64,000 bases of DNA from Muscardinus avellanarius (GCA_963383645.1 OY726563.1:30609575-30673574); one strand, 5' to 3'; positions 46,802 to 60,812 are shown, counted from the stretch's first letter. The notes: generated from the sequence alone by a model not told the origin. Program-made: numbers and translations.

Positions 46802-48599
46802 GCAAAGAAGAATAAACAGTATTTCAAACAGAAATAAAATCTTAACATGTTAGGAATTAAAGGTTATCTCTCAATAATCACACTGAATGTAAATGGCCTC
46901 AATTCCCAAATAAAAAAACATAAAGTGGCAACATGGATAAAAAAAAAAAAACAGAATTCATCCATCTGCTGCTTACTTAAAGCACACTTTACAGTAAACA
47001 GAGTAACAAACTCAAGGTAAAGGGCTGGAGCAAGGTAATTCATGTTAAGTAGCCATCCTGACAAATGTGAAGTAGTAGTTCAGTATAGTTTTTATTTTTA
47101 TTTCCTTAATGATTAGTTATGATAATGATGAGTGATATTCATGTGTTTATTGGTCATATAAAATCTTTGGGAATTCATTATTTTAGTCTTTTACCTATTT
47201 CTAAATTGTATCTTTTGCTTTTATTGTTGCTAATTTTTAGGATTTCTATTTGGAATATTAATATACATTCAGATATAGGATTTGGAAATATTTTATCCCA
47301 TTCTATCAGTAACTTTTAATTCTGTTTACATTGTCTTTGGATGTACAATATTTTTATTTTTTATGAAGTTTGTTTATTCTTTTGCTGCCTGTGCCTTTGG
47401 AATCATATCCAAGAAATCACTGCCAATTTCAATGTTGTAAAGTTTTATGACCCAGGTTTTCTTCTAAAAGTTTATAGTTTTAAGATTTACATTTAGGTAT
47501 TTTACCTATTTTGAGTTAATATTTGTATATGGTGTTAAGTAAGGTTTCAGTTTTATTCTTTTTCATGCAATTATTATTTTTCAACAATATTTAGTGAAAA
47601 GATTATTATTTTGTTCACCAAATGTTCTTGAAAACCTTGTCAAAAATAACCATATGTGGAAGAATTTATTTATAGGCATTTTATTTTACTCCACTGGTTT
47701 ATATATCTGAATTTATAGCAATACTACACTGTTTTCATTATTGTAGCTTTATAAGGTTTGAAATCAGAAAATGTACGTCTTCTAGCTATTTTCTATTTCA
47801 AGATTGTTTTGGCTGTTTAGAGTTCATATTTCATGTTAGGATAAATTTTTTCTGAAGAAAATTCTCAAGACTTTTTTTATAAAGATGACATTAAGAAGTG
47901 GGAATTCTAAGATATTGTTGGTAGGATTGCAAATTAGTGCAACCACTTTGGAAAACAGTATGTAGGATCCTCAGAATAATGGAAACAAATTTACCATTTG
48001 ATCCAGCAATATCACTTCTGGGTATCTACCCAAAAGAAAGGAAAACAAACTACCAAACTAATGCATGTGTATCTATGTTCATAGCTATACAACTCACCAT
48101 TGCCAAACTATGGAAAAAGTCAAATGTCCATCAGCAGATGAATATATTAAAAAAAACTATGGACTATGTACACAATGGAATTTTACTCAGCCATAAAGAA
48201 AAACACAATTATGTCATTTACAGGGATGGAACTGGAGGACATTGTGCTAAGTGAGATTAGTCAGTCATAAAAAAACAAGAAATCAGATGCTTTCCCTAAT
48301 ATGTGAAAGCTAGGGAGAAATGGGTAACAGGAGGAACTCTAGATGAAGAAGGAGATCCTATAGAAAAGCAAATAAGGTAAATTAACTGAGGGAATGGGAG
48401 GGTGAAGAGGGAAACTCTCTAAAGCACACGATGTACTTAAACATATCAAAATCAATCACTAAGCCAAGCATGGGAATGAGGGATGGGGAGGAAATGAGGT
48501 GGGGATTGGGTATGGGCTAATTGGGTAATGTGTGCATGTATGTCTCCACAAGTCTTTTATCCCATTAAGATGTATGACTAGTAACATACTATAGAAATG

Positions 48600-49474
48600 A
48601 TCCCTGAAAATATAGCCTTAACTGAATAGACACTTCACAAAACAAGTGATACAAATGGTCAATAGATACAGGAAAATATGTTCTACATCATTAACCATCA
48701 GGGAGATGAAAATCAAAACTATGCTGAAATTCCATATAACCCCAATCAGAGTGGCAAATATAAAGAAATCAATGCAAGGATGTGGGGAAAGAGAAAGTCT
48801 TTTACACTGTTGGTGGGAGTGCAAACTAGTTTAGCTGCATGAAGATTAGTGTGGAGATTCCTTAGAAAACTGGGAATAGTTCCACCATATGATCCAGCTC
48901 TACTTCTCCTGGATATTTTTCCAAAGGGATTGAAATCAGAGAACTACAGTAACATATGCATACATATGTTCATAGCAGCACAATTTGTAATAGCCAAAAT
49001 ATGGAACCAAGTCAGATCTCCATCAACAGATAAATGGATTGCAAAATTATGGGAAATACACACAATGGAATTCTATTCAGCTATAAAGAAGAAGAAAATC
49101 ATGGCATTCGCAAGAAGATGGAAAGATCTGGAGAACATTTTGTTAAGTGAGACCATCCAAGCACAGAAAGGGAAGGGACATATGGTTTCTCTAAAATGCC
49201 CAAACTAGGGAGCACTGGGGATACCAGAAGGACTCCAAATAATGGAGGGGAATTCTCAGGAAAGCTAGAATGGAAGGATAGGAGATGAAGAAGGGTAAGG
49301 TTGAGTAATGGAGGAGCTACATCCAAATATGTGTAAAAGTATGAATATAGCATGGTTAACTTGGACACTCATTGTTGGGAGGGGGAGGGGAACTGGGGTT
49401 AGGGGAGAGGGCACCAAGCACAGTCTAACTGTATACCACTTTCAATATGTTCCATTTATAAATAAAAGTAAAGA
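48600..49474 (+). mobile_element. L1 3' end of a second subfamily, within copy D
   Basis: An open 119-codon frame (48849-49208) reads WRFLRKLGIVPPYDPALLLL and WIAKLWEIHTMEFYSAIKKK, the ORF2 C-terminus. The 3' UTR is of the GGGGAACTGGGG type and ends AAATAAAAGTAAAGAAAAAA. It differs from the L1 end just before it. Confidence 0.8.
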
Positions 49475-49492
49475 AAAAAAAAGTATTATTGA

Positions 49493-49902
49493 GTCAATTT
49501 GCCTACAAATCACAGCTTCAGTTAGCAGAACCCTATGTTTATTTATTGGTTTTAAATTGAGGAGAAAGTCAAGGAGTTTAATTTTGGAGATCTCTAAAAC
49601 ATGAGCATAGACAAGTGTTTAAATTAAAGTTTGAAAATACAGTCATCACTCTGGTGTTCAGGATAAAACCCTCAAAAAATAACAGTAATGATGTTTTCTA
49701 CAATGTTGAGGAATTAAGAGAAAATTAAGCTTCAAGCCACAACAGAAATACTAGGGCATCAAAACATATGCATGTATCACTGTGAAGAGTGATCCACTAA
49801 AGTCTTCTAATGTGAGATATGCCCAAATTTTAGAAACTGGGATGGTCCCTATCCTACCTGCTACCTCTATGCCATGTATTGCCAAAGGAGAGGAGCATTG
49901 TC
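49493..49902. other. Intergenic sequence, nothing recognised
   Basis: About 400 bases between two L1 insertions; only chance frames. Confidence 0.5.
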
Positions 49903-51186
49903 TAATTGAAGCATTCTGGACTTCTGGGAAGATGGCAACCGAGAGAAGCAGCGCTTACAAGTCCTGCTGACAATCGATCTCCATTGCTTCAAAAACAATG
50001 CTCTACAAAGCCAGAAAATACTATCAGTAGAGGAATAAAAATGATGAATTCAAGGGACAGAGAAAACGAAGATAAGACTGACCAGAGAGCAGAAAGGAAA
50101 GCTACCCACCTTGCAGTGGCAGGTGCCACACCAGCGCCATCTTGCCTCACAGCACAAGAATTCACAGACAAAAAGGAAAATAAGGACTTGAAGTGAACAG
50201 CTACAGATCAGTCAGTTGTAACTCATCAGTTTTTCCTGCACAAAGACCAGCTACAACTTCCAGCAGCCAAGCTCCAGGGATACAGAGCAGAGCTCAACAC
50301 CAGAAAAGAAATCCGCACCCCTAACGGCCAAGGGCACCACGGTGGCACCATCTTGCCAGGCATAGCGGAGATCACACCACCCACCAGAGATCCAGTCCAG
50401 CATGCACCAAATTTGTAAGTGAAACTGCAGTCCCCACAGGAGAACTCCCAGTGCTGCATCCCCAGGGACTCACACAGCCATGATAAACTCCCTGGGTCTG
50501 AGATTTTTGCAGTTCAACCCATTGAAGGAATAGTGGCCAAAGAGATTACCACACCCTCCAGAGATCCAGAGCAGCACTCATAACACCATACGTAAAATCG
50601 TGGTATCCACAGCAAAATCCCCAGCCTAGAGTCCCCAGGATGTCGCGCAGCCCTGATAAACTCCCTGGGTCTGAGACTTGGTGATAAAACCCAGAGAAGG
50701 TTGGAGGGGGGTCTGTTGTTGGACATAGCAGAGGCTCAGACAGATTCAGGGTCTGATCAGAGGAAAGTGTGGGGAAAGACCTACACTTAACACTAGATCC
50801 AACCATTAGAATCTCCAGGATCACCACAGACCTCCCAATCATTGTGAACTGGGAGAAGTCAGACTAGCCCAGCCCTAGATGTGGAAACAGAGACTCCTAC
50901 ATTGAGTTTGGTCTCAATGGCATATGATACCAATGGAGGCAGGAAGAGTCCGAGACTCCAAATCTGTGGAAAGCATGAAGGGTGACCTGTGCTTAATACT
51001 AAATCCAGCCCATTGATACTGACCATCTGCATAGACTGAGAAAGATTGAGAAAACCAGAGTCACAGTAGAAAAGGCACCAGTGGCACTTGGTATCTGCAC
51101 AGAGATTGCAGAGGATCTATCTGCTGAATAGTCATTTACTTGTAGAGTTGCATTAATTTCTTGTTGGGGTTGATTTGTTTTTTGGG

Positions 51187-51193
51187 GGTGTGT

Positions 51194-51242
<49 letters not shown>

Positions 51243-51256
51243 TGTGTGAGTGTGTA
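51187..51256 (+). repeat. GT microsatellite in the L1 5' UTR
   Basis: About 30 GT units with GA interruptions. Confidence 0.95.
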
Positions 51257-51406
51257 TGACTGGTTGTTTTTTAACCTTCTTCCCAAAACCCTCTCTCCCA
51301 AGTCCCTTCCCTTACACATACCTACACTCTTCTCTCTATCCCATTTCTATCTTTATTCTTCTTTTTGTCTCTCCCTTGTCTTGTACTAAATCCACTACGT
51401 GTTTCT

Positions 51407-51636
51407 TTCTTTTCTTTTCTTTTCTTTTTTTTTTGGTGTTACTTGGGGTGGAACCCAGAGGCTTTCTACCTCTGGGATATACTCCCAGACATTTTTTTTA
51501 CATTTTATTTGGAAACATGGTCTCACTAAGTTGCTGAAAGCCTCACTAAGTAGCTGAGGCTGGCTTTGAACCCGTGCAATCCTCCTGTCTCAGCCTCCCA
51601 AGCGCAGGGATTACAAGCATGTGCCACCATGCCCGG
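51407..51636 (-). mobile_element. Dimeric SINE inside the L1 5' UTR, with target-site duplication
   Basis: Antisense; TTACTTGGGGTGGAACCCAG to CCACCATGCCCGG. Flanked by CCACTACGTGTTTCT (51392-51406) and CCACTATGTGTTTCT (51637-51651). Confidence 0.92.
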
Positions 51637-51921
51637 CCACTATGTGTTTCTATATCAGAAAGTCTACATTGGTTACTAGAATACTACTACATTTTTACTA
51701 TCTCTAATCTCTAGTATATACTACCTTACCAAACTCATACTCTCATTCTATTCAACCCTATTTGAGACTTTACCCTATTTTTCCATTTACTCCTTCATTT
51801 GTCTCCACTCTTTATTCAACCTTCACTGTTGAATACCATACAACTTGCCCTTGGATATACCAGTTGACACCTAGAGACTGAGAGAAATCTAACAAAAGCA
51901 ACAGGTACAAATTTCTGAAAT

Positions 51922-53056
51922 TATGAAAAGGATAAACAACAAGAGAGCAATGAGCTCCCACAACCCAAAAATAACAGAACCTGATAACAGAATTGCAGGG
52001 ATCTCCAGAAGGTCAAATCAGGAATATAACTATAGAAATAATACACGAATTCTGAAAGGAATTTAGAGAGAGTCTGAAAGAAATAAATCAAGCAATCATT
52101 GAAGTAAGACATCAAACTATAAACAGTTGATTAGACCACATGGAGAAAAGAATCTTGCTCCTACAATATGATCACTCCAATAATGAACACCTAGTTTATA
52201 ACATAGAAAAAACAATTTGAGAGCAGGATGAAGAAATATGAGCCCATCTTTAAAGAGCTAACCTAAGACTAATTGGCATAAAGGAAGGGAAAGAAGGAAC
52301 AACCAAAAAGATCAACAATTTTTCAAAGAAGTAACAGCAGAAAAATTTTCAAACATAGAGCTAGAGGTTGATACACAGGCACAGGAAACTTACAGAACCC
52401 CCTTTAGACAAGATCAGAGAAAAAGTTCCCCATTCCACATAACAGTAAAAATGACCAATGTAGAAGGCAAGGAGAGAATTTTAAAGGCAACAGAAACAAA
52501 AGGCCTAGTGACATTCAGAGGCAAACCAATTAGAATCACTCTAGACTTCCCAAAACAAGTCATAAAAGCCAGAAGGACCTGGAGTAACATATTCCAAACC
52601 CTGAAAGAAAACAACTTGCAGCCAAAAATTTCCTACCCAGCAAATCTATATCTCAAATTAGGTGGGGAAATAAAAATCTTCCACGACAAACAGAAACTGA
52701 AGAAATGTATGTCTTCAAAATTATCACTAAAGAAAATACTAAAAGAGATGAACTAAAGCCGGGCATGGTGGTGCATGCTTGTAATCACAGGGCTTGGGAG
52801 GATGGGACAGGAGGATCATGCAGGTTTGAAGTCACCCTCAGCTACTTAGTGAGTCTCTCAGCAACTTAGTGAGACCCTGTTTCCAAATAAAGTATAAAAT
52901 AATTCTGGGAGTATAGCCCGGAGGTAGAAAGCCCCTGGGTTCCACCCTCAGTACCACACAAAAAAAATAAAAAATAAAAGAGATTAACTACAAAGAAAAA
53001 TGAGTAACGTATGCCAGAATCAGAGAAAAAAGAATTTCCACCCATCAGACAACTAA
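51922..53056 (+). pseudogene. L1 ORF1 protein gene, decayed and interrupted by a SINE
   Basis: An open piece at 52451-52756 reads MTNVEGKERILKATETKGLV and ISYPANLYLKLGGEIKIFHD. A SINE splits the last codons (52756-52975). Upstream there are several stops and frameshifts. Confidence 0.85.
52756..52975 (+). mobile_element. Dimeric SINE inside L1 ORF1, with target-site duplication
   Basis: AGCCGGGCATGGTGGTGCAT to TATAGCCCGGAGGTAGAAAG. Flanked by AAAAGAGATGAACTA (52741-52755) and AAAAGAGATTAACTA (52976-52990). Confidence 0.93.
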
Positions 53057-53097
53057 GCAAAGAAGAACAAACAGTATTTCAAACATAAACAAAATCA

Positions 53098-56000
53098 TCT
53101 CTCAATAATCACACTGAATGTAAATGGCCTCAACTCCCCAATAAAAAGACATAAAGTGGCAAAAAGGATTAAAAAACAAAACCCATCTATCTACTACTTG
53201 CAAAAAGCACACCTTGCAAGTAAAGATAGTAAGAAACTTAAGGTAAAGGGCTGGAGCAACATAATCCATGCCAATGAAACTCGAGGACAAGCAGGAATAA
53301 ACTATGATATCAGACAAGTTAGACTTCAAGACCAAGCTTATTAGAAGAGACAAATAAGGTCATTTTTACTGGTAAAAGGAAGAATTCAGCAAGAAGAAAT
53401 AATGAAATTCAACATTTATGCCCCAAACATAGGTACAGCTACTTTCATAAAACAAACTTTTTGTGACATTAAGTCACACATAAATCTCCATACAATTATC
53501 CTGGGAGACTTCAACACCCCTCTCACACCATTAGACCGATCTTCTGTAAAAAGGTCAGTAAAGATGCCTCAGACCTAAAGAACACCATTAATCAAATGGA
53601 CCTGATAGACACATATAGAATATTTCACCCAACTACAGAAGAGTTCACATTTTTCTTAGCTGCTCACGAAACCTTCTCCAAAATAGATCACATCCTGGGC
53701 CAGAAAGTGAGCACTAGCAAATTAAAAAAAAAATGTGACATACTTCCCTGTGTCTTTTCTGGGACACTTTGAAGGCAGTATTGAGAGAAAAACTTATAGC
53801 ACTGAGTTCTCACAAAAGAAAAACAGAAAATCATCAAGTAAATAACCTAATGACATACCTCAATTTCCTTGGAAAACAGGACCAATCTAAACCCAAAGCC
53901 AGGAGAAGACAGGAAATTATTCAGAGCAGAAATCAATGAAGTAGAGAATTTAAAAAAATATAGAAAATTGGCAAAACCAAAACCTGGTTTCTCAAAATAA
54001 ATTAATGAGATAGATAAACCAATAGCCAACTTAACTAAAATAGAGAGCATCAATGCAAATTATGAAGATAATAAATGAAAAAGGAGATAATATCACTACT
54101 GACAGTATAGAAATCCAGAAGATTATCAGAAACTACATTGAAAAACTATAGTCCAAAAAAATGGAAAATCTGGAGGAAACTGACAACTTTCTACATAAAT
54201 ACAACCATCCTGAATCGAAAAGATAAAAAAATTTAAACCAACCAATAGCATTCAAAGACAATGAAACAGCAATAAAGATCTTACCATCAAAGAAAAGCTC
54301 AGGACCAGATGGTTTCCCAAGCGAATTTTATAAAAGCTTTATAGAAGAGCTAATCCTGATACTATTCAATCTATTTCATGAAATAAAAAAATGGAACTCT
54401 CTTAAATACATTGTATGAAGCCATTAATACCAAAACCAAATAAAGACAGTTCAAGGAAGGAAAACTACAGGCCCATATCTCTGATGCACTCCAATGCAAA
54501 ACTGCTCAACAGAATACTAGCAACACGCATTCAAAAGCACATCAAAATTCATACACCATGACCAGGTAGGGTTCATCCTAGGGATGCAAGGCTGGTTCAA
54601 CATATGAAAATCAATCCATGTAATTTATCATATAAACAGAACCAATGACAAAAAAACATATGATCATTTTAATAGATGCTGAAAAAGCATTTGAAAAAAA
54701 ATCCAACATCCATTTATGATAAAAGCACTGCAGAGAATCAGAATAGAAGGAATATACCTCAACATCATAAAGGCAATCTACAATAAGCCTGAAGACAATA
54801 TCATATTAAATGAGGGAAAACTTTGAGAATTCCCCCTAAAAACAGGAAGAAGATAAGGATGTCTATTATCACCATTTCTCTTCAATATCGTACTTGAGAC
54901 CCTAGCCAGTGCAATAAGACAAGAAAAGGAAATAAAAGGAGTTCAAATAGAAAAAGAAGAACTCAAATTTCACTATTTGCAGATGACAAAGATACTCTAT
55001 TTAGAAACCAAAAATACTCAACCAAAAGGCTTATAGAACTGATCAACAAATTCAAAAAAGTGTCTGGTAGCAAAATCAGGCTTAAAAATCAGAGGCTTTT
55101 CTGTACACCAACCATAAATCCACTGGAAAAGAAATTTAGAAAAACTTCCACTCAGGATTTCCCACAATAAATAAAATACTTAGGAATAAACTTAACCAAG
55201 GAGGTAAAAGACCTCTACAAATACAATGATAAAACATTGAAAAAAATCAAAGATCTTAGAAGATGGAAAGATCTTCTGTGTTCATGGATAGGCAAAATAA
55301 ATATCATCAAAATGGTCATACTTCCAAAAGTGATCTACAGATTCAATGTAATGCCCATTAAACTACCAAGATCATTCTTCACAAACATAGAAAAATCAGT
55401 CCTTAATTCATTTGGAACAACAGAAAAAAAACAGAATGGCAAAATAATTTCTTATCAACAAAAACCATGCAGGAGGAATCACAATATCTGACTTTAAACT
55501 ATATTACAGCCATTGTAATAAAAACAGCATGGTACTGACACAAAAACAGATACATAGAATAATGAAGCAGAATAGAAAACTTAGAAACAAATCCACACAC
55601 TTACAGCCAATTGATTTTTTACAAAAGGGCCAAAAACAAACACTGTGAAAATGATAGCCTATTCAACAAATAGTGTTGGCAAAACTGGTTAACCATATGA
55701 AGAAAAATGGAAATAAATACCACTTTCTCACCCTGCACAAGAATCAATTCAAGATGGATCAAAGATTTGGAAATTAGACCAAAGACTTTGAGGCTCCTTG
55801 AAGAGTGAATAGGTCTAAAACTGCAACACATAGGCATAGATAAAAACTTTCTCAACAGGACCCCAAAGGCACAACAAACTCAAGAGCGAATCAATACATG
55901 GGATTGAATGAAACTGAAGTGCTTCTGTACAGCAAAGGAAGCTGTCAATAACTGCAATTGAGAGCCAACAGAATGGGAGATTTTTGCCACCTACTCCTCT

Positions 56001-56620
56001 GATAGAGGACTAATATCTTATTCAGAATATACAGAGAACTCAAGAAACTCAGTACTAAGAAAACAACCCAATCAAAAAATGGACAAGTGATTTAGACACT
56101 TCATGAAAGAAGAAATTCAAATGGCCAATACATACACAAAAAATTCTCAACATCATTGTCAATTAGAGAGATGCAAATCAAAACTACCCTGAGATTTCAA
56201 CTAACTCCAACTAGAATGGCAATCATTCAAAATACAAACAATGAGACATGCTGGTGAGGATATGGAGAAGTGGGAACTCTAATACATTGTTGGTGAGGTT
56301 GCAAATTAGTGCAACCTGTCTGGAAAACAGCATAGAGGATCCTCAGAAGAATGGGAAGGAAGTTATCATTTGATCAAGCAATACCAGTTCTGGGTAACTA
56401 CCCAAAAGAAAGGAAACCAAACTACCAAACTAATGCATATATATCTATGTTCATAGCTGCACAATTCACCATTGCCAACCTGTGGAACCAGGCAAGATGT
56501 CCATCAGCAGATGAATGAATTACAATATTGTGGGATATGTATACAATAAAATTTTACTCTGCCATTAAAAAACATAATTACATCATTTACAGGGAAATGG
56601 ATGGAACTGGAGGACATTAT
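53098..56620 (+). pseudogene. L1 ORF2 (endonuclease and reverse transcriptase), decayed
   Basis: The endonuclease start (LNVNGLNSPIKRHKVAKRIK, 53120 on) and later LGDFNTPLTPLDRS-like text are visible. A large piece between the endonuclease and reverse transcriptase domains is lost near 53730. The RT region shows SGPDGFPSEFYKSF (about 54300) and the catalytic FADD (54976-54987). The C-terminal part reads [20 protein letters not shown] (55237-55491). There are many stops and shifts, so no active enzyme. Confidence 0.85.
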
Positions 56621-57012
56621 GATAAGTAAGATTAGTCAGTCACAAAAAAATAAGAAATCAGATTATTTCCCTAATATCTGAAATCTAGAGAAAAATGGAT
56701 AACAGGAGGAACTCTAGATGAAGAGGAAGATCCTATAGAGGAGCAAATAAGGCGACCTAAATGAGGGTATGGGAGTGGGGAAGGGAAAAACTCTCTAAAG
56801 CACATGATGTACTTAAACATATCAAAATCAATCACTAGGCAAAGCATGGGAAGGTGGGATGGGGAGGAAATAGGGTGGGACTGGGTAAGGGCTAATTGGG
56901 TGATGTGTGCATGTATGTCTCCATAAGTCTTTTATCATATTAAGATGCATGATTCCAGTGCACCAATAAAAATTTCAAATAATAAAATAATATAAAATAA
57001 TTTAAGCAATCT

Positions 57013-57724
57013 AGCCTCACCATCAGAGAAGCCTGTTAGTCAAGAGGCCTTCACAGCTGTCCATCTGTACCATGCTAATTTCCTAGGAGAATACAAAATG
57101 TCCATGATTTTCTATTACAAATGAACAAAGGTTAGACAAATATTTAAGAGAATTAGATGAGATGGTGATAAAAAATCTAATTCTTGAGGAAGAACAGATA
57201 TAGTACTATAGAAAGAATATTACCAAAATTTTTCAATTCATATTCTCAGAATTTTAAGGAAGACAATAGATTTATAAAGGAGAATAGGGTATTATAGGAG
57301 GTAATAATAGCAAAAAAAAACTCTGAAATACCAGAAATTTTATTAAAAAATTAAAAACTCAACACAATGAATAAATAAACACTGAATATAACACAGTATC
57401 CATATCTAAAAGAGAAAAAAAGAAGCTAGAAACTAAAATGGGTATACCAATCAGCCATGTGAATAAACGATTAAGTGAAAATAGTACTGTATTTGTAACT
57501 TTAAAATCAACTTAGGCCACATATAAGCTTGTCTAGTTTTATGTTGTATTTCATGAAGAGGGACCAAACTGGATTCTTTGCTGTGTCCTCAGAAGCAAGC
57601 ACACTGAGAGATACATATTTGGAATAAATGAATGGTCATTTATTTATAGCACAAAAATATTAATTATAATTACCATGTTTTTGGTTTTATGTATTCCACT
57701 ATAAAACCTTGAATTCTTTGTTTT
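57013..57724. other. Intergenic AT-rich sequence, nothing recognised
   Basis: No gene, RNA or clear repeat seen. Confidence 0.5.
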
Positions 57725-59190
57725 TAAAATTTTTATTGGTTCATTGTAGTCCTACATCTGAATGGAGTAAATGATGTTAGAGGCATACATGCACACATTG
57801 CTTATGTAGTCCTTTCCCAATTTCTACCCCATTCCTTCCCCCCTTTCTCCTTCTCCTGTTTGGATTAGTGATTAATTTTGATATGTTTATGAATGTACAT
57901 CATGTACATTAGAGAATTTCTCTCTTCTCCCCCGACCCCCTCAATAGGTGGCCTTATATACTTATCTATGTTTTTTCCTTCATCTAGAGTTTCTCCTATG
58001 ACCCTTTTTTCCCTAGCTTCTGCATATTAGGGAGAGTATTTGATTTCTTACTGTTTGTCACTGACTAATCTCACTTAGCACAATGTTCTCCTATTCCATC
58101 CATTTCCCTGCAAATTGTGTAATTTTGTTCTTCTTTATGGCTGAGTAAAACTCCATTGTGTATATATCCCATAGTTTTATAATCCATTCATCTGTTGATG
58201 GACATCTTGGCTGATTCCATCATTTGGTAATTGTGAATTGTGCAGCTATGAACATAGATATACATGTATTCATTTGGTAGTTTGGCTTCCATACTTTTGG
58301 GTAGATACCCAGAATGGTATTGCTGGATCATATGGTAGTTTTGTTCCCATTCTTCTGAGGATCCTCCATACTGTTTTCTAAAGTGATTGCACTAATTTTC
58401 AATCTCACCAACAATGTATTTGAGTTCCCACTTCTCCACATCCTCACCATCATTTGTTGTTTGTGTTTTGAATGACTGCCATTCTAGTTGGAGTTAGGTG
58501 AAATCTCAGGGTAGTTTTTATTTCCATTTCTTTGATTGTTAATGATGTTGAACATTTTTTCATACATTTATTAGCCATTTTGAATTCTTTTGTGGAGTGT
58601 CTATTTAGTTCACTTGCCATTTTTATTGAGTAATTTGTTTTCTTAGCAGTGAGGTTTTTGGGTTTTCTGTATATTCTATGTATTAGTCCTCTATCAGAGG
58701 AATAGTTGGCAAAAATTTTCCCACTGTGTAGACACTGTGTTGAGGTTCTTGATAGTTTCATGTGCTGTATAGAAGCTCTTTGATTTAATGTAATCGCATG
58801 TGTTGATCCTTTTTTCAATCTATTATGCCTTTAGGATCTTGTTGAGAAAGTTTTTTACCTGTGCCTATATGCTGTAGTGTTGGACGTATGCCATCATCAA
58901 GGAGCTGCAAGGTCTCTGATCTGATTTCCAAGTATTTGATCCAACTTGAATTGACTCTTGTGCAGGGTAAGAGAGTGATGTATTTTTTTTCCATTTTTCT
59001 GCATATGATTAACCAGTTTTGCCAACACCATTTTTGAAGAGGTGATCTTTTTTCCAGTGTATGTTTTTGGCCCACCTGACAAAAATCAATTGGCTCTAAG
59101 TGTGTGGATTTGAGTGTTCTATTATGCTCCACTGATCTGTGTTTGGTTTTGTGCCAATGTCATGCCGTTTTTATTACTATGGCTTTAATA
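57725..59190 (-). mobile_element. L1 3' half, antisense, 5'-truncated
   Basis: It begins with the 3' UTR (TTTTTATTGGTTCATTGTAG) and continues through ORF2 C-terminal text readable on the minus strand (MANKCMKKCSTSLTIKEMEI, LRFHLTPTRMAVIQ), ending near 59190. ORF2 is broken. Confidence 0.85.
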
Positions 59191-60639
59191 TATATCATAC
59201 TTTAATTTTCATATGCATGTTTACTAACTTTTATATACTTATGTGGGAAAATAAGAGAAAAATGGCAATTTTGTTTATTTTTTATTTATTTTTCTTTCTT
59301 ACTAGAATATGAACACTAAAGGAACAAAAGTTTTTTCCATCTTTACAATAACCCTGAAATTATCTGCCAGTGCTTGAGATCAGTGGTTAGTAATCAAATG
59401 ACTCCAATACCAAAAGTGAAAACAGTGATTTGCTGAGAGTTGGGTAAGATAATTTTTGTATAGATTATGTAGCTTACATTATAGAACATAATTGACAGAA
59501 TTTTTAAAAGGCTTGCTGAGTGGCAGTGAAGATGCAATCAAGATTGGAGGAAATAAATCCACCCATATAGTTAACAGTGTTCTTTCCCAGAATACACCAA
59601 GGTTGAGGAATGATGTCTAATCTGTTATTTGCATCCTAGAGAATTTTTAGTGATGAAAAAGAGGAGAGCAATACTGGATGAAAGCTGTAAAATGCTGAGT
59701 ATGGTATGCTGAGGAGTTTGTTATTCATTTTATAGAATTTAAATGCAATATTTATCATGCACATTAGGAGAAAAATCAATGTAGAATTTTGTAAATCTAA
59801 GGAATAAGTTGATTTCCATAAGTGAATATGATCCACATTTTCATATAGTGAATCAGTAAGAATATAATGACGAGTTTGATACTTTCCAAGTCTCTGGTGA
59901 CCCTGGAGAAAGCACCTTCACATGATTGGTGGTAATGGGGAAATATAAAGTAATTTATGTTTCTTTTCATAAGATAAACTAAAAAGAATCAGCTGTATTC
60001 TTTAAGATAATTAAAGATTGGGAAAAACTTTAAGCCAATAGTGTGCAAAGCACTGGGTATCAGGTAACACAGATTAATCTTTTAGGAATGGGAAACAAAA
60101 GCACTATGATCACCCTCAGAGTTGATGTTGGGTTCTTAGGTCCATAGCTCAGAAAGGGAAAGCTAGGCAGAGACCCACAGTCTTATCAAGTTGAGGAGAT
60201 TAAACCAAGTGATTTGGTTCAAGAAAAGAATCACCTAAAAAGATCGCAAGTGCTTGTTACACACACAGAGCATGGAATTGTGACTGTTACAACCATCCAG
60301 AGGAAAAGGACACACTAGGTGCAAAGAAACAAAAGTCAGAGGCTTCAGAATTCTCATTTCAAAAAAATAAAAGTAAAATAAGAATAGAGCTACTACTTTG
60401 AATTACTGTTAAAAAGCTATTAATCTAGAATTTTTATACACAGAGAACATGTTTCTAAACCAAGGCAAAACAAGACCTTTTTCAGACAAATAAAAGAGAT
60501 AAATTCATCACCAGCAAACATGTAGTACAGTGTACTCTTTTCCCTTTCTCAGAACTTACATTTAATACCACTCATAATAGTGTAAAAAAAAACATTCAGG
60601 AAAAATCCAGAGAAAAAAGATAAGAAGACACTCAGAACT
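59191..60639. other. Intergenic single-copy sequence, nothing recognised
   Basis: AT-rich, no gene or clear repeat seen. Confidence 0.45.
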
Positions 60640-60810
60640 ACAAAATAATCTTGTATTCTCTGTGCTTGGGAGGCAGAAACCGGAGGATCGTGCAGGTTCG
60701 AAGCCAGACGCGCTGGCTTAAGAGATCCTGTTTCCAAATTTTAAAAAGTATAAAAATAGGTCTGGGAGTGTAGCCCGGAGGTAGAAGGACTTCCATGAAC
60801 ACCAGTACCA

Positions 60811-60812
<2 letters not shown>
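60640..60812 (+). mobile_element. Dimeric SINE, CTTAAGAG subfamily, 5'-truncated
   Basis: CTGTGCTTGGGAGGCAGAAA, GGCTTAAGAGATCCTG, GTCTGGGAGTGTAGCCCGGA and CTTCCATGAACACCAGTACC. The tail became the TA repeat that follows. Confidence 0.88.

Larger units (their letters stand above)
45047..49478 (+). mobile_element. Chimeric L1 derivative, copy D (long form), with target-site duplication
   Basis: In order: 5' UTR from 45047 (CTTCCAGGAAGATGACGAAC), ORF1 (45906-46801, broken), the start of ORF2 (46850-47060, LNVNGLNSQIKKHKVATW of the endonuclease domain), an inverted ORF2 fragment (about 47080-47890), a sense ORF2 end and 3' UTR (47893-48590), then a second, different L1 3' end (48600-49474) and an A tail. 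The outermost flanks carry AAAAGTATTATTGA at 45033-45046 and 49479-49492. So the whole 4.4-kb chimera appears to be one insertion and the likely long form of copies A to C. Confidence 0.75.
49921..56997 (+). mobile_element. Nearly full-length old L1
   Basis: The 5' end CTTCTGGGAAGATGGCAACC is at 49921. The 5' UTR is about 2.0 kb, with an internally repeated AACTCCCTGGGTCTGAGA block (50489 and 50661), a GT repeat and a SINE. ORF1 runs about 51922-53056 and ORF2 about 53098-56620; the 3' UTR ends near 56990 (GTGCACCAATAAAAATTT). Imperfect flanks TAATTGAAGCATTCT (49903-49917) and TAATTTAAGCAATCT (56998-57012) look like an aged duplication. Both ORFs are broken, so it is inactive. Confidence 0.85.
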
